Source: Salegentibacter lacus
GTDB lineage: Bacteria > Bacteroidota > Bacteroidia > Flavobacteriales > Flavobacteriaceae
DNA: 64,000 bases
NCBI RefSeq assembly: GCF_020164555.1
Contig: NZ_JAIQZB010000012.1
Coordinates: forward strand, 87,741-151,740
Direction: 5' to 3'
The notes beneath the pieces were generated by a model. That model did not search any database and was not told the DNA's origin. It was given only the letters and a program-made list of their open reading frames with translations. Below, piece by piece: positions 15,664-25,846 of the stretch (position 1 is its first letter; each line of letters starts with the position of its first letter). The position numbers and the translations under genes were made by a program.

Positions 15664-15941
15664 ACTTGGAAGAAATAGGATTAAAGGGTAGAGCTTTGTA
15701 AATATATAACATATGATTTTAAAATACCAAGTGCCATTATTTATAGTTTCTTTCTTAAATATATCAAATAATTTATTTTAGGTTTTACGGTTTTCCACAT
15801 CTGCAAAAGTTTAAAACCTTCTAAATTTGAACTTCTATAACAACCATCAATTTTATTTTAATTATTTCAAAACTTAAATTATGTTAAAAACCATAGTTTA
15901 ACAGGTACTCGTTTTCATCCTAAAAGCTCAACTTTGAAGTC

Positions 15942-16172
15942 ATGGATTCTTCAGAAGAGAAAAGACTTCAAAATTTAGGCAACCGTTTAAAGTATTTTCG
16001 AAAACTTAAGGGATATACAAATTATGAGCATTTAGCTTATGACGTAGGTATTTCTCGATCTCAATATGGAAAATATGAAAATGGAGGAAACATAAAGTTT
16101 ACCACCCTTTGTAAGATTTTGGAACATTTAGATATTTCTTTGAAGGATTTTTTTAGTAAAGGATTTGAATAA
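15942..16172 (+). CDS. XRE-family regulator of the dpt operon
   Basis: This 76-residue protein consists of an XRE helix-turn-helix: LGNRLKYFRKLKGYTNYEHLA, then YDVGISRSQYGKYENGG and LCKILEHLDISLKDFF. It is the first gene of the restriction operon, and its end overlaps the dptF start by eight bases. The 278-base gap between it and the divergent MIT_C gene is AT-rich and should hold both promoters; I found no unambiguous operator there. It probably keeps the restriction genes in check, which is inferred from position. Confidence 0.85.
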   Translation: MDSSEEKRLQNLGNRLKYFRKLKGYTNYEHLAYDVGISRSQYGKYENGGNIKFTTLCKILEHLDISLKDFFSKGFE

Positions 16173-17916
16173 AAAATTTATGCAAGCACACCCGCTGGCT
16201 GAAGCACTTCAGAATCTTCGTGAATCATCGAAGCATGCAATAGCAGAAGGCAATTCTTATAATTTCGATGAATTTAGTGAGTATTTTCATGTCGAAAGAG
16301 AGATTGAACAAAAACTAGTTGATAGGATTAGATTTTGTTCTCAAAGATATGAACCAAGTTTGCTACTCGTTTGCGGGAATGTAGGTGACGGTAAATCTCA
16401 TATTCTTTCCTATTTAAATAAGGTGGTGCCTGAGGAAATAAAAAGATTTAAAATTCATAATGACGCAACTGAGGCCCATGATCCAAATGGAAATTCAAAC
16501 GATACTTTAAATAGAGTTCTTGAATCTTTTCAAGACCAAAATATTGAAAACTCTAAAGACAGGTTAATTCTTGCAATTAATTTAGGAACCCTGAATAATT
16601 TTATTGACACTCATGGGGATAAATATTCTAAGCTCATAGAATATGTAAACAAGAAAAAAATTCTGGATACTGATTTAATTGATGAAGATTCTATAGATGA
16701 AGAAAGTATTTTTCAGCATGTAAATTTCACCGATTATCATATGTACTCATTGTCTGAGTATGGTGCGGAATCCAAAATTATATCTACATTATTAGAGCGA
16801 TTAACAAAAGAAGATGAGCAAAACCCTGTTTACAGAGCTTATATTGAATTTCAAAATATGAGTTTTTCAGTTGATTGCCCAATCAGCTTCAATTATCAAT
16901 TTATCTCAAAAAAGAAATATCGTGATGTAATTTCAGATTTTATAATACAATCAATAATTAAGAATAAGGAAATCGTTTCTATAAGATCTCTTATGAACTT
17001 TTTTTATGATCTCATAGTCCCTATTGGCCTTAAATGGGAGAATTTGAAGGATTATGAGGTTCAATTAAATAAAATGAGTGTAACTGATTATCTTTCTAAT
17101 ACTACACCGAATTATTTATTTGAGCACTCTGAATTATCGAGTTTGTTTGAAAAATTCCAAGAATTGGATCCGTGTGCTTATAGGTACTCTGAATTAGATC
17201 AAAACCTGATACAACTAATTAATTCTAATCGCCCTGAATCGATTTTTACAAGGTTTATAAACGGAGATTCAACTGAAGGCTTGATAGGATACATCAACCA
17301 TGATAAGCTTAACAAAAATAATTTAACGAAACTATTTATTAGGCTGAACTACTTCAATAAAAGCTCTGAAGTACTTGAGAGAAGTAATCCTTATTTTATG
17401 AAGTTTATGCAGCTCTTATATCTTTTTAATTGTAACGATGAATCGGCGAAGAAAAAGGTGTATAACCTTGTTTATAATTCCGCTAGGCTCTGGTATGGTG
17501 ATCCAAAAAAATCTGGAAAAGCTATCGTGAAACTTGGAAGAAATCAATCAAAATACAGAATTTTTAAGGATTTTAAACCTTCGCCTATCCTAGGAAATGG
17601 CACAAAAAAAAATGATCCAATTTTAACCCGTTTTGTTCAAGAATTCACTCTCTTCTTCGAAAACGGAAATTCCGAAAAATTAAAAATTCATGTTGACTAT
17701 AGCCTTTTTGAATTATTAAATAAGATAGTAAAAGGCTACCGGCCAAATAGAAAGGACAACAATAATTATATCACCTTTATTACCTTTATAAATAGATTAA
17801 TTAATCATGAAAATGATAAATCAGCACTTGAAATTGATGAAATAAATATAGGAAAAGCAGCGGATTATAAATTAAGCTTAAACTATTTAGGCGAGTATAC
17901 CTTCGATACTATATGA
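16165..17916 (+). CDS. dptF: DNA phosphorothioation-dependent restriction protein DptF
   Basis: This 583-residue protein matches DptF. It begins with HPLAEALQNLRESSKHA and carries a P-loop, CGNVGDGKSH (about 70-79), after a helical N-terminal part, with the acidic NDATEAHDP that follows in the family. DptF, DptG and DptH together restrict DNA lacking phosphorothioate and cause DNA damage if modification fails. The likely start is TTG at 16165, which gives the 8-base overlap with the xre gene; an ATG four codons further in (Met6) is the alternative. It overlaps dptG by four bases. Confidence 0.92.
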   Translation: MNKKFMQAHPLAEALQNLRESSKHAIAEGNSYNFDEFSEYFHVEREIEQKLVDRIRFCSQRYEPSLLLVCGNVGDGKSHILSYLNKVVPEEIKRFKIHNDATEAHDPNGNSNDTLNRVLESFQDQNIENSKDRLILAINLGTLNNFIDTHGDKYSKLIEYVNKKKILDTDLIDEDSIDEESIFQHVNFTDYHMYSLSEYGAESKIISTLLERLTKEDEQNPVYRAYIEFQNMSFSVDCPISFNYQFISKKKYRDVISDFIIQSIIKNKEIVSIRSLMNFFYDLIVPIGLKWENLKDYEVQLNKMSVTDYLSNTTPNYLFEHSELSSLFEKFQELDPCAYRYSELDQNLIQLINSNRPESIFTRFINGDSTEGLIGYINHDKLNKNNLTKLFIRLNYFNKSSEVLERSNPYFMKFMQLLYLFNCNDESAKKKVYNLVYNSARLWYGDPKKSGKAIVKLGRNQSKYRIFKDFKPSPILGNGTKKNDPILTRFVQEFTLFFENGNSEKLKIHVDYSLFELLNKIVKGYRPNRKDNNNYITFITFINRLINHENDKSALEIDEINIGKAADYKLSLNYLGEYTFDTI

Positions 17917-19391
17917 AAGAAGTAACAATAGAAATGGAAGGCATAGATGGCCTCATCTCAACTTATATCAATAAAGATAAATGGAGAGGGCACTTAACTG
18001 GAAATAAATTTAAAATCTTACCATTTAAAACAAAATTCTCCCAGAATTGTATGCCTGATCTTAGGTCTTTTCATGGTGTAGTGGGTGAATGCTTTAGAAT
18101 TTCAAGAGATGAAAAATTCAGTAAAGAATTAAATGGAAATAAGAAAGAATCCTTTAATCATAATTTAAGAGATTTTATTATAGATAATGTTCAGAAGGAG
18201 GTTAATACTAAACATTTTGATAGACTAAAAGATGTTATAATAAATCTGTTTTTTGAAGATGATCATAGTCTTATCAAATTTAGTAAAGACACACTTCCTT
18301 ACCTTAACTTTTTCATTCAAAGTAACCATCTTGAAGAAATCTCTTATTTCGTCTATAGTATATTTTTGAAGGGTGATATCCTCAAGGACGAGGATTTAAC
18401 AAAGAGCACCAATGACAATTTGTTATATAAATTGGTTTTAGAAAGTTTGCCTGATTTGGAAATAAAAACAGGTTCTAATGATAGGAAAGAATACAAAAAT
18501 ATATTTCCTCAAATAAAGGACTTATTCCAAAAAGATTTCAAGTTTATAGCTTCAAGTGAAGAATTGTATTTAAATCATATTCAAGATTTATATAAATATT
18601 ATTTTTTCTTTTATCTATCGCAATTGGCTCGTTTTTTTAACTCTTTTGGAGCGGATAAAGAGATTAAGCCAATTTACTTTTCCATGGACTGGGAAACACT
18701 TTCAGCTTCCAGGCTAGCTTATCTGTCTGGCTGGGTAATTTTAAAGAGAGATTCAAATGGTCTTTTTTCTCACATATTTACACTAGAGTTATTAAATTAT
18801 ATTTTAGTTGCCAATGATTCTATTGGTGACTATTTTGAAATTCAAGAAACTTCTAAAAGTTTGGCTACTGAAGAGAAAACTAAACTTATTGAATCCATAA
18901 GGCTGATTTCAGAGTTCTATAAGGGTAATATATCTAAGTTTTATGCCGGATATAACTGGGAAAAATGTGAAAATGAGGTTGCGGGTTATTTTCTTAGAAA
19001 TCCTAAAAAATATAATTGTGAAGTACAGAAAGAAATTATTAGACTGTACAAACTAATTAAATATCAATTTGATCATTCCGAGAGAGGGGCTGCTCATGAA
19101 AGATATGGAAAATGGTTTGAACATTTTTGCAAAATTAACTTTGTTAAAAATAGAGGTCGTTTAGGAGGAACAACAGTCCTAAACCAGGAATACCTATTAT
19201 TTCTAACAAAATTATGTATTGGTAAAAAAGATAAAATTCGTTTGAATGAATTATGGCACCAACTAAGATTAAGAGGTTTAGTTTTTGACGAAACCTCGAA
19301 AGGGGAAATAATCAAATTATTTGAAAAAATTAATTTACTAGAGAAAAAAAGTGATAGTGGAGATGCTCAATACGTCAAGTCAACTATATAG
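17913..19391 (+). CDS. dptG: DNA phosphorothioation-dependent restriction protein DptG
   Basis: This 492-residue protein has no motif I can name. It is assigned to DptG by size, by its position between dptF and dptH with overlapping ends (4 bases with dptF and 29-41 bases with dptH), and by the conserved C-terminal feature GRLGGTTVLNQEYLLFLTKL, which fits the family. DptG is needed for phosphorothioation-dependent restriction, but its biochemical role is unknown. The strong overlaps imply translational coupling and equal expression of the restriction subunits. Base composition is AT-rich, like the rest of the island and unlike the flanking core genes. Confidence 0.88.
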   Translation: MKEVTIEMEGIDGLISTYINKDKWRGHLTGNKFKILPFKTKFSQNCMPDLRSFHGVVGECFRISRDEKFSKELNGNKKESFNHNLRDFIIDNVQKEVNTKHFDRLKDVIINLFFEDDHSLIKFSKDTLPYLNFFIQSNHLEEISYFVYSIFLKGDILKDEDLTKSTNDNLLYKLVLESLPDLEIKTGSNDRKEYKNIFPQIKDLFQKDFKFIASSEELYLNHIQDLYKYYFFFYLSQLARFFNSFGADKEIKPIYFSMDWETLSASRLAYLSGWVILKRDSNGLFSHIFTLELLNYILVANDSIGDYFEIQETSKSLATEEKTKLIESIRLISEFYKGNISKFYAGYNWEKCENEVAGYFLRNPKKYNCEVQKEIIRLYKLIKYQFDHSERGAAHERYGKWFEHFCKINFVKNRGRLGGTTVLNQEYLLFLTKLCIGKKDKIRLNELWHQLRLRGLVFDETSKGEIIKLFEKINLLEKKSDSGDAQYVKSTI

Positions 19392-22300
19392 TTATATATC
19401 CAAATTAATAGTTGAAAACTTTTCAACTCAGAATATTTCTCCAGGAGATCGTTATAATTTCTACCTAGAGGAAGAAGATCATGTCAAAGGTATCTATGAA
19501 GAACTTCGAAAAATCAATCTTCCAACACAAAATTTCACATATACTCACCCTGAATCTGAGGGTAAACCCTATTCCACTTTTAGTATAACTATTAATACAA
19601 CTAAAGTTATAATAGCTTCAAGTCAAAATGCAACAGAAGATTATTTTACGACCCTAAGGAACCTGGTAGCTCTCCAAAAAAATCAATTTGAGAATACTGC
19701 CCTTTTAATTTTATTTAGTGGTAAGCTGGACAGTCTATTAGGGGGAAGTGGCAGTTTGAACAAGGAAGGTATGCCCTTACATCATAGTGTTTTTCGAAAA
19801 AAGCTGGCGGCCGACATAGAAAAATCTTCTTTCAAACGGCACGAAAAAATGTTATTAAATGAAGTAATTACGCGTAAAACGAAAAGTGTTGTTGAAGATA
19901 ACAATTCCATATTTGATTTTTCTCAAGTAATAGATTCTTTAGTTAAAGAAAAAATTGAATCTAAAGATTTTAAAAATTTAGGGTTCTTTCCGGATGAGGA
20001 ATTAAAAACTAAAACGGATCCAAATGTTATAAGATCAACTTTAAATGAAAATTTTGAACTTTTTGAAAGAATTGAAAATATTCATTCTCATGGCGACCCA
20101 GAAATAGATTTAGAAAAATTAGTTTCAGAAGCCGGTAGAAAGAGATTAATTCAAGCTAATTGGGCAGAATATGATTTTTCAGATGTTCAAAAATGGAGGG
20201 ATCAAAAAAATAATAGAGTTGCTCCGGTTTTTCAAGGTGTGAATGGTAATGACGCATTCAGAAAGATTTGGTGTAGATCAGATAGCGATACTATAGCTGG
20301 TAGAAGAAACAATAATTTAATTATTTTCAACCCGGAAAAAGACATTCCTTATTCAATTGAATTAAGATTCGATCAACCAACAAGTATTGAAGGAGTATCA
20401 ATAAAAAAGGGGAAGGATCGTTTTAAGGCTTCTACTAGCGGTCACAGTCTTAAAATTGATGTTCATTCATTTAATCCAGAAGAACTTTTTGGTCTTATTA
20501 ATTATCAGGATAAGTCAACAAGAAAACTTTACAAATTCAAAATCCTTCAACTTCCCGTAGAAGAAGATTTATTAAAAGCCTTTGAAACAAAATTTTTAAT
20601 AGGTAAGGAGGAAAGTTTATTAATTGAAGAAACTGATGAACTTGTATTCAATGAAAATAATAAAAACAAGGTCATTGAGAAATTAAAGCCAGATGCAAAT
20701 TACACTCTAGGTAAAGATGTTTCGCTTAAAATTAAGATCGATTACGATACAATACCTGATGACTTTATAGCCTTCAACATTGAGTATAATGAAATAACAA
20801 TTCCACTCGGAATAAAACCGGATGTAGAGCCTCCAAGGCCTATAACTGGGTTAGATGTATGGAAAGAAAAAAGGGAAAATTTTAAAGATTTTCAATATTC
20901 ATACGAAGAAAGCATTTTAAAATTAACCTTCAAGAATAATGAAAGAACTGTACGGGGAGAGTTTAGAAAAAATTTACTTTTAGAAAGGGAAATAATTAAC
21001 TCTGGAGCTTTTTCATGGAATGAACATGCCGACAATGAATTAAAAGATAGGCCAATAAATTTACCCCAGGATCTTAAAGAGGCATTTAACGAATTAAGGA
21101 ACTACTATATTAGAAATGATAGTCTTCCCAGCTTGACTTTACTAAATGGGGAGGCTTATGATCTTTCTAAAAATTTAGTTGATTTATACTTTAGTAAATT
21201 AAATTCTTTACGGGAGAATAAAGTTTTAGACCCTCAAGAACGGGATTTATCTCAATTAGGGGTGGTACTTGAAAAATTTGGTGAGCAACTTGTTAAATAT
21301 TCTCCTCTTCACCCATTAAACATCGCTTATCAACTTCATATAATTAATGAATTAAAACAAGAAGAAATATACAATGCTGTCTTAGAAAGATTAAGCCCGA
21401 TGAACCTTGTTCCGTATCTTGAAAAAGGCGGAAAAGTATATACTCCAATAGATACATTAGATTCTCCCGAATGGCTTTATTATACTGAATACCTACATTC
21501 TGAACAATCAATTCCTAAAAATTATGTAGTTAAATTAGTCCGTGAGAAGTTAGAAGATTTTACATATAATTTTGACTTTCTATTTTCACAATCTAGTAAA
21601 TCACCAATAATTCTAAATGCTATAAACCTTGGTGATTGTAAGGAGATCATGCAAGGTATATTCGAATACTATCGAACTTTTTTAAATAAGAAAACTTCCA
21701 AACGTCCAACTGATTTATTACCTATCGATATTAACATATATGGAGCAGACCAAATTGTCTCAAAATTTGAGGAACTTACATATTACACCAATGTTGAAGA
21801 TGTTGAAGAAAAACTCGATGTAAATCTAAAAACATCTAATTTTGAAAAGGAGGACCTCTTAAACATCTTTCTTGAAAAAATTAATTTTTATAGTAAATCC
21901 ATCCCTAGTAGTGATGAGAGTTATGAATATGCGCATATAACATTCTATCAATTTGATCGCAATCAAATTAAAAGAAACTCAAATCATACTTCTGATATAA
22001 AGAGCGGAATTTCCTTAAATGGTCTTATTTCAGATGTTCCTTCTGTTCCTGTAAACGCTCAAACTTACCGCTCTGGCTTTGGAGTAAAACATTCACCTGA
22101 AAAGAGTAATTTAATAACTCAATTTTCTAGTCTTTACAATTCATTGGTTAACGTAGTTGATAATGGCAACGATTTCGAATCTAATAAAGCAATTTGCACT
22201 ACAATCGATCTAAAAATAAAAGATCAACTTCAAAATCTATACACCAATTCCCAGTGGGTTACTTATATAGACCCGAAAGTTGATTTAGACTTCTTTAAAC

Positions 22301-24555
22301 AAGAAGATGACCTAGTGATTATTCATTATAGTGATCAATATAATAATTCAAGCGGTTACGATGCTATAACCGTTACGGACAAGACACATCAGTACTCTTC
22401 AATTGTTAGTGAATTTTTAACCAAAAATAAAGTAACCCATGAGCCCAAAAAAGACACCCTAAAGGTCATAAATTTCTTTAATGCTATAAATGGTGATTGG
22501 TTGCTAAAGCTTATTCGTCAGGACAATCAGTTCCCACGAGAAAAGATAAGTTTATTATCTGGCATAAAAACCTCTCTAAGTTTTCTATATCATCCAGACA
22601 TTATATGGATTCCGATTTCTCTTGAGGAAATCCTAAGAGTTTCCGGTAGCGCTGGTCTAAAAATGTCGGACGGTCTCTTTTCTGCAAAAAATCTTGGTTC
22701 CAAAGAGTTTTCCTTCAGCGATGATCTATTGTTGATTGGTCTGGAAAAATGCAATGAATCACTCAAAATGCACCTCTACCCAATGGAACTTAAAATTGGT
22801 GGAAGTAATCTCAAAAAGAAAGGCATTGAGCAAGGTAGAAAAACAGCTATTTTGTTGAAAGAACATCTTTCTAAAAAATGCTTTCTAGGGGAATTTTATA
22901 AAAATTTCTTTGCAAAGCTGGCCATTACCAATGCTGAAAAGATGCAGTTATACAAAATTTGGGATACTCAGACTTGGAGTCAAGTTTTTGAAAATTACCG
23001 GTCGGATTTAATGAATAATAACTTTGAAATATCAAATTCAATAGAGGAATCATATGGAAATTTTGGTCTAATCCATTTCGGAAAAGAAACTATTCAACGG
23101 CAACTACAAAAAAAAGAGGATTACATAATAGCTGAATTATTAGAAGAAGATGGCTACAATTTTTTGGTGAAATCAATTGATGAGTTAATTCACCTTTTCC
23201 ACGAAACACCTACAGGGATAGAAAAGCAGAATTTATTACTCCAAAAATTACCCGTTGGAACATGTGAGGTAAAGGAAATAGGAACTTTCAATTTAGAGGT
23301 TCAGAAAAAAGAAGTGCTATACAGCATACCATTAGAAAATAAGAGGCTGGAAGCTGCAGAACCTGAAGAAATTGAAAAAAGGGGAGAGAGTGAAGGTTTG
23401 GAGCCTGCTAATGACAGTGATGGAATAGAAATTTTATTCGGGAATGATTTAAAAGACGGTAAAAAAATTATTTGGGAACCCAATAATACCAATAAAGTAA
23501 TGCACACTAATACAGGCATTATTGGCACTATGGGGACAGGAAAAACTCAGTTTACTAAATCATTAATTGCTCAAACTGCATGGAATCAAAATAGGAATAT
23601 TGGAAGCAAAAAATTAGGCATTCTAATATTCGATTATAAAGGAGATTATATTAAGGATGATTTTGTTAAAGCTACGGATGCTAAGGTTTTTCATCCATAT
23701 CATTTGCCTTATAATCCTCTTGCATTAGATGTAACTTCTACTTCTAAACCAATGCTTCCCTTGCATACCTCTAACGACATTAAAGAAACTATTTCCAATG
23801 CATTTAACTTAGGAAATGTACAAAAGCAAAAATTGCGTGATGTTATTATAGAAGCATACGAACATAAGGGTATTTATAAAGCAAAACGAGAGACCTGGAG
23901 TAAAGAAGCTCCCACTTTGGGCGATGTTTGTAATATATATATGTCTGATGAAAAAGTGGCTCACGATAGTTTATATGCAGCAATTTCCAATCTTCAAGAT
24001 TTTGAGATTTTTGAACCGGATGCTTCAAAAACCAAATCTCTATATTCTTTGGTAGAAGGAGTAACGGTTATCAATCTTTCTGGATATGATGAATCTATTC
24101 AGAACTTAATTGTAGCTATAACCTTAGATGCATTTTATACTCAAATGCAAACTAATGGCCATAGTAAAATTGATGGCCATAAACGGCAGTTACGCAAAAT
24201 GATTTTAGTTGATGAAGCTGATAATTTTCTGAGTAAAAACTTTAATTCAATTAGAAAAATTTTGAAAGAAGGCCGTGAATTTGGTGTTGGTACTGTTCTG
24301 TCGACTCAGTTTTTAAATCACTTTTCTACTGCAGAAAATGACTATTCAAACTATATTCTTACCTGGGTGATTCATCGAGTAAACGAAATCAAAACAAAGG
24401 AAGTAGAGTCTCTTTTTACTATTGAATCAAAAGATCAAAGGGATAATTTGATCAAAACTATTAAAGGTCTAGAAAAGCATCATAGTATAGTGAATCTTGC
24501 GGGTTCTGAACCTATTCTGATGAAAGACAAAGCTTTTTGGGAATTAAATAGTTAA
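19351..24555 (+). CDS. dptH: DNA phosphorothioation-dependent restriction protein DptH (ATPase)
   Basis: This 1734-residue protein is the large ATPase of the Dpt restriction complex. Most of the protein has no recognisable domain; the C-terminal quarter is an HerA/FtsK-like P-loop ATPase with Walker A GTMGTGKT (about 1392-1399), the strand LGILIFDYKGDY, and Walker B ILVDEADNF (Asp1621, Glu1622). It is a candidate DNA translocase that drives restriction. GTG at 19351 opens the longest frame; the ATG at 19363 is an equally good start and still overlaps dptG. The stop overlaps the convergent methyltransferase stop by four bases, so the two operons meet end to end with no terminator between. Confidence 0.9.
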   Translation: MIVEMLNTSSQLYSYISKLIVENFSTQNISPGDRYNFYLEEEDHVKGIYEELRKINLPTQNFTYTHPESEGKPYSTFSITINTTKVIIASSQNATEDYFTTLRNLVALQKNQFENTALLILFSGKLDSLLGGSGSLNKEGMPLHHSVFRKKLAADIEKSSFKRHEKMLLNEVITRKTKSVVEDNNSIFDFSQVIDSLVKEKIESKDFKNLGFFPDEELKTKTDPNVIRSTLNENFELFERIENIHSHGDPEIDLEKLVSEAGRKRLIQANWAEYDFSDVQKWRDQKNNRVAPVFQGVNGNDAFRKIWCRSDSDTIAGRRNNNLIIFNPEKDIPYSIELRFDQPTSIEGVSIKKGKDRFKASTSGHSLKIDVHSFNPEELFGLINYQDKSTRKLYKFKILQLPVEEDLLKAFETKFLIGKEESLLIEETDELVFNENNKNKVIEKLKPDANYTLGKDVSLKIKIDYDTIPDDFIAFNIEYNEITIPLGIKPDVEPPRPITGLDVWKEKRENFKDFQYSYEESILKLTFKNNERTVRGEFRKNLLLEREIINSGAFSWNEHADNELKDRPINLPQDLKEAFNELRNYYIRNDSLPSLTLLNGEAYDLSKNLVDLYFSKLNSLRENKVLDPQERDLSQLGVVLEKFGEQLVKYSPLHPLNIAYQLHIINELKQEEIYNAVLERLSPMNLVPYLEKGGKVYTPIDTLDSPEWLYYTEYLHSEQSIPKNYVVKLVREKLEDFTYNFDFLFSQSSKSPIILNAINLGDCKEIMQGIFEYYRTFLNKKTSKRPTDLLPIDINIYGADQIVSKFEELTYYTNVEDVEEKLDVNLKTSNFEKEDLLNIFLEKINFYSKSIPSSDESYEYAHITFYQFDRNQIKRNSNHTSDIKSGISLNGLISDVPSVPVNAQTYRSGFGVKHSPEKSNLITQFSSLYNSLVNVVDNGNDFESNKAICTTIDLKIKDQLQNLYTNSQWVTYIDPKVDLDFFKQEDDLVIIHYSDQYNNSSGYDAITVTDKTHQYSSIVSEFLTKNKVTHEPKKDTLKVINFFNAINGDWLLKLIRQDNQFPREKISLLSGIKTSLSFLYHPDIIWIPISLEEILRVSGSAGLKMSDGLFSAKNLGSKEFSFSDDLLLIGLEKCNESLKMHLYPMELKIGGSNLKKKGIEQGRKTAILLKEHLSKKCFLGEFYKNFFAKLAITNAEKMQLYKIWDTQTWSQVFENYRSDLMNNNFEISNSIEESYGNFGLIHFGKETIQRQLQKKEDYIIAELLEEDGYNFLVKSIDELIHLFHETPTGIEKQNLLLQKLPVGTCEVKEIGTFNLEVQKKEVLYSIPLENKRLEAAEPEEIEKRGESEGLEPANDSDGIEILFGNDLKDGKKIIWEPNNTNKVMHTNTGIIGTMGTGKTQFTKSLIAQTAWNQNRNIGSKKLGILIFDYKGDYIKDDFVKATDAKVFHPYHLPYNPLALDVTSTSKPMLPLHTSNDIKETISNAFNLGNVQKQKLRDVIIEAYEHKGIYKAKRETWSKEAPTLGDVCNIYMSDEKVAHDSLYAAISNLQDFEIFEPDASKTKSLYSLVEGVTVINLSGYDESIQNLIVAITLDAFYTQMQTNGHSKIDGHKRQLRKMILVDEADNFLSKNFNSIRKILKEGREFGVGTVLSTQFLNHFSTAENDYSNYILTWVIHRVNEIKTKEVESLFTIESKDQRDNLIKTIKGLEKHHSIVNLAGSEPILMKDKAFWELNS

Positions 24556-25181
24556 AGATCTTTTTTGCAAAAAATGTGAATCCAGGAATTAGTATCGTAC
24601 ATAACTCTTCTATCTCTTGTTTCAATTTGGATAATTTTAAATCCAGCTATTTTTAGGATTTTTTCTAATTCTAAGACAGAATAAAATGCATAGAATTTAT
24701 TTACTCCTCCGTAACGGTCATCAGAAATATTTTTTTCACCTATGCCTTTTTTCATAGATAGATAAAAAACTCCGTCTGCTTTTAAGTAATTCAATATTTG
24801 ACCCAAAACCTTCAATAAATTTCGTTTTCTTATATGCAATAAACTAGCAGAGGCCCAAATTCCATCAAAGCTATCTGGGAAATTTAATTTCTCAATATCC
24901 ATCACTTTAAAATCTATTCCAGCGTTTTCTTGATTAGCGATATTGATCATTTCTTCTGATAAATCTACACCTGTGGTTTTAAAACCAAACTTTTTGAAAT
25001 ATTTAGAATGCTGCCCAGGCCCACAACCTAAATCTAAAATTTTTCCGCCAGGCTTCACCATTTTGACAAATGAGAACATCTCAGGTAAGATATCAAAACT
25101 ACTAACTACTAAATAATATTCTTTCGCAGTTCTATTGTAACTATCTATAGTTTTATTTCGCTTTGCCATTTCCATTATCAC
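24552..25181 (-). CDS. Class I SAM-dependent methyltransferase in the dnd operon
   Basis: This 209-residue protein has the Rossmann-type methyltransferase signature ILDLGCGPGQHSKYF (motif I, about 48-62), an acidic loop TGVDLSEEMI, and FDGIWASASLLHI, where motif IV lies. The sequence fits small-molecule or general methyltransferases (UbiE/Tam-like) more than DNA methyltransferases, since no DPPY-type motif is present. It is the last gene of the minus-strand modification operon, starting with a four-base overlap with the gene before it. Larger methyltransferase-like proteins have been noted next to dnd genes, but this one is much shorter. Its substrate is unknown. Confidence 0.82.
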   Translation of the reverse strand: MIMEMAKRNKTIDSYNRTAKEYYLVVSSFDILPEMFSFVKMVKPGGKILDLGCGPGQHSKYFKKFGFKTTGVDLSEEMINIANQENAGIDFKVMDIEKLNFPDSFDGIWASASLLHIRKRNLLKVLGQILNYLKADGVFYLSMKKGIGEKNISDDRYGGVNKFYAFYSVLELEKILKIAGFKIIQIETRDRRVMYDTNSWIHIFCKKDL

Positions 25182-25843
25182 ATCATATTTCTTTGAATAG
25201 AGGCATTACAATTCCTAATGTTCTTATTTAAATCTTCAATCTTTTCGTCAACCCTTACATTTATTTCATTAGGAAATACAAAGCTTTCAAAATTTTCTTG
25301 ATTACCAATTAGCTTCTGATCGTACGCCAATCTAATAACCACAATATGCGAGATCAAAAGACTCAAAATTGTCATATCCTTTTCATAAGGTAAGTCTTTA
25401 TATTTTTCTCGAGGTTCATATGACTTAACAAATTCGTCATCATCTCCTACTAAATAACTTTTTGTATAAATTAAATCCTCTATTTTTTCTCCAATTTCAA
25501 AAATTTTAGATAAAATTGAACGGTCGTTTTTGTCTAAAGTAACTTGAACTTGCCCTTCATATTTCTGATTAGGATTTAATAAGTATGTTAGAGTTCTAAA
25601 TTTTTCAGGTTTTCCTTTTTTGAAAATTTTGAATAACGTTTTACTATTTTCTAGGTAATGCCTAAGTGGAATATAAAATTCACTTAGCTTTATTTGATGT
25701 ATAACTTTGGCTTCCTCTAACTTTTTCCTTTTCTGCTCTTTTTTCGATTCTTCCCTGATTTTATAGTTATTCCATAGAGTAAATCCAGCTACTATTAAAG
25801 TACCTAGAAATGCTACAAAAGATGCAACTATTTTTGAATCCAT
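25178..25843 (-). CDS. Single-pass membrane protein of unknown function in the dnd operon
   Basis: I do not recognise this 221-residue protein. It has one N-terminal membrane segment (about 7-25), then a highly basic helical stretch (NYKIREESKKEQKRKKLEEA) and a cytosolic domain predicted to be mostly helical. The topology suggests a cytosolic sensor or effector anchored to the inner membrane. The gene overlaps the methyltransferase by four bases and lies three bases after the exonuclease, so it is part of the dnd operon. Membrane-anchored proteins in defence operons often act in abortive responses; that is only an analogy here. Confidence 0.6.
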   Translation of the reverse strand: MDSKIVASFVAFLGTLIVAGFTLWNNYKIREESKKEQKRKKLEEAKVIHQIKLSEFYIPLRHYLENSKTLFKIFKKGKPEKFRTLTYLLNPNQKYEGQVQVTLDKNDRSILSKIFEIGEKIEDLIYTKSYLVGDDDEFVKSYEPREKYKDLPYEKDMTILSLLISHIVVIRLAYDQKLIGNQENFESFVFPNEINVRVDEKIEDLNKNIRNCNASIQRNMM

Positions 25844-25846
25844 ATT

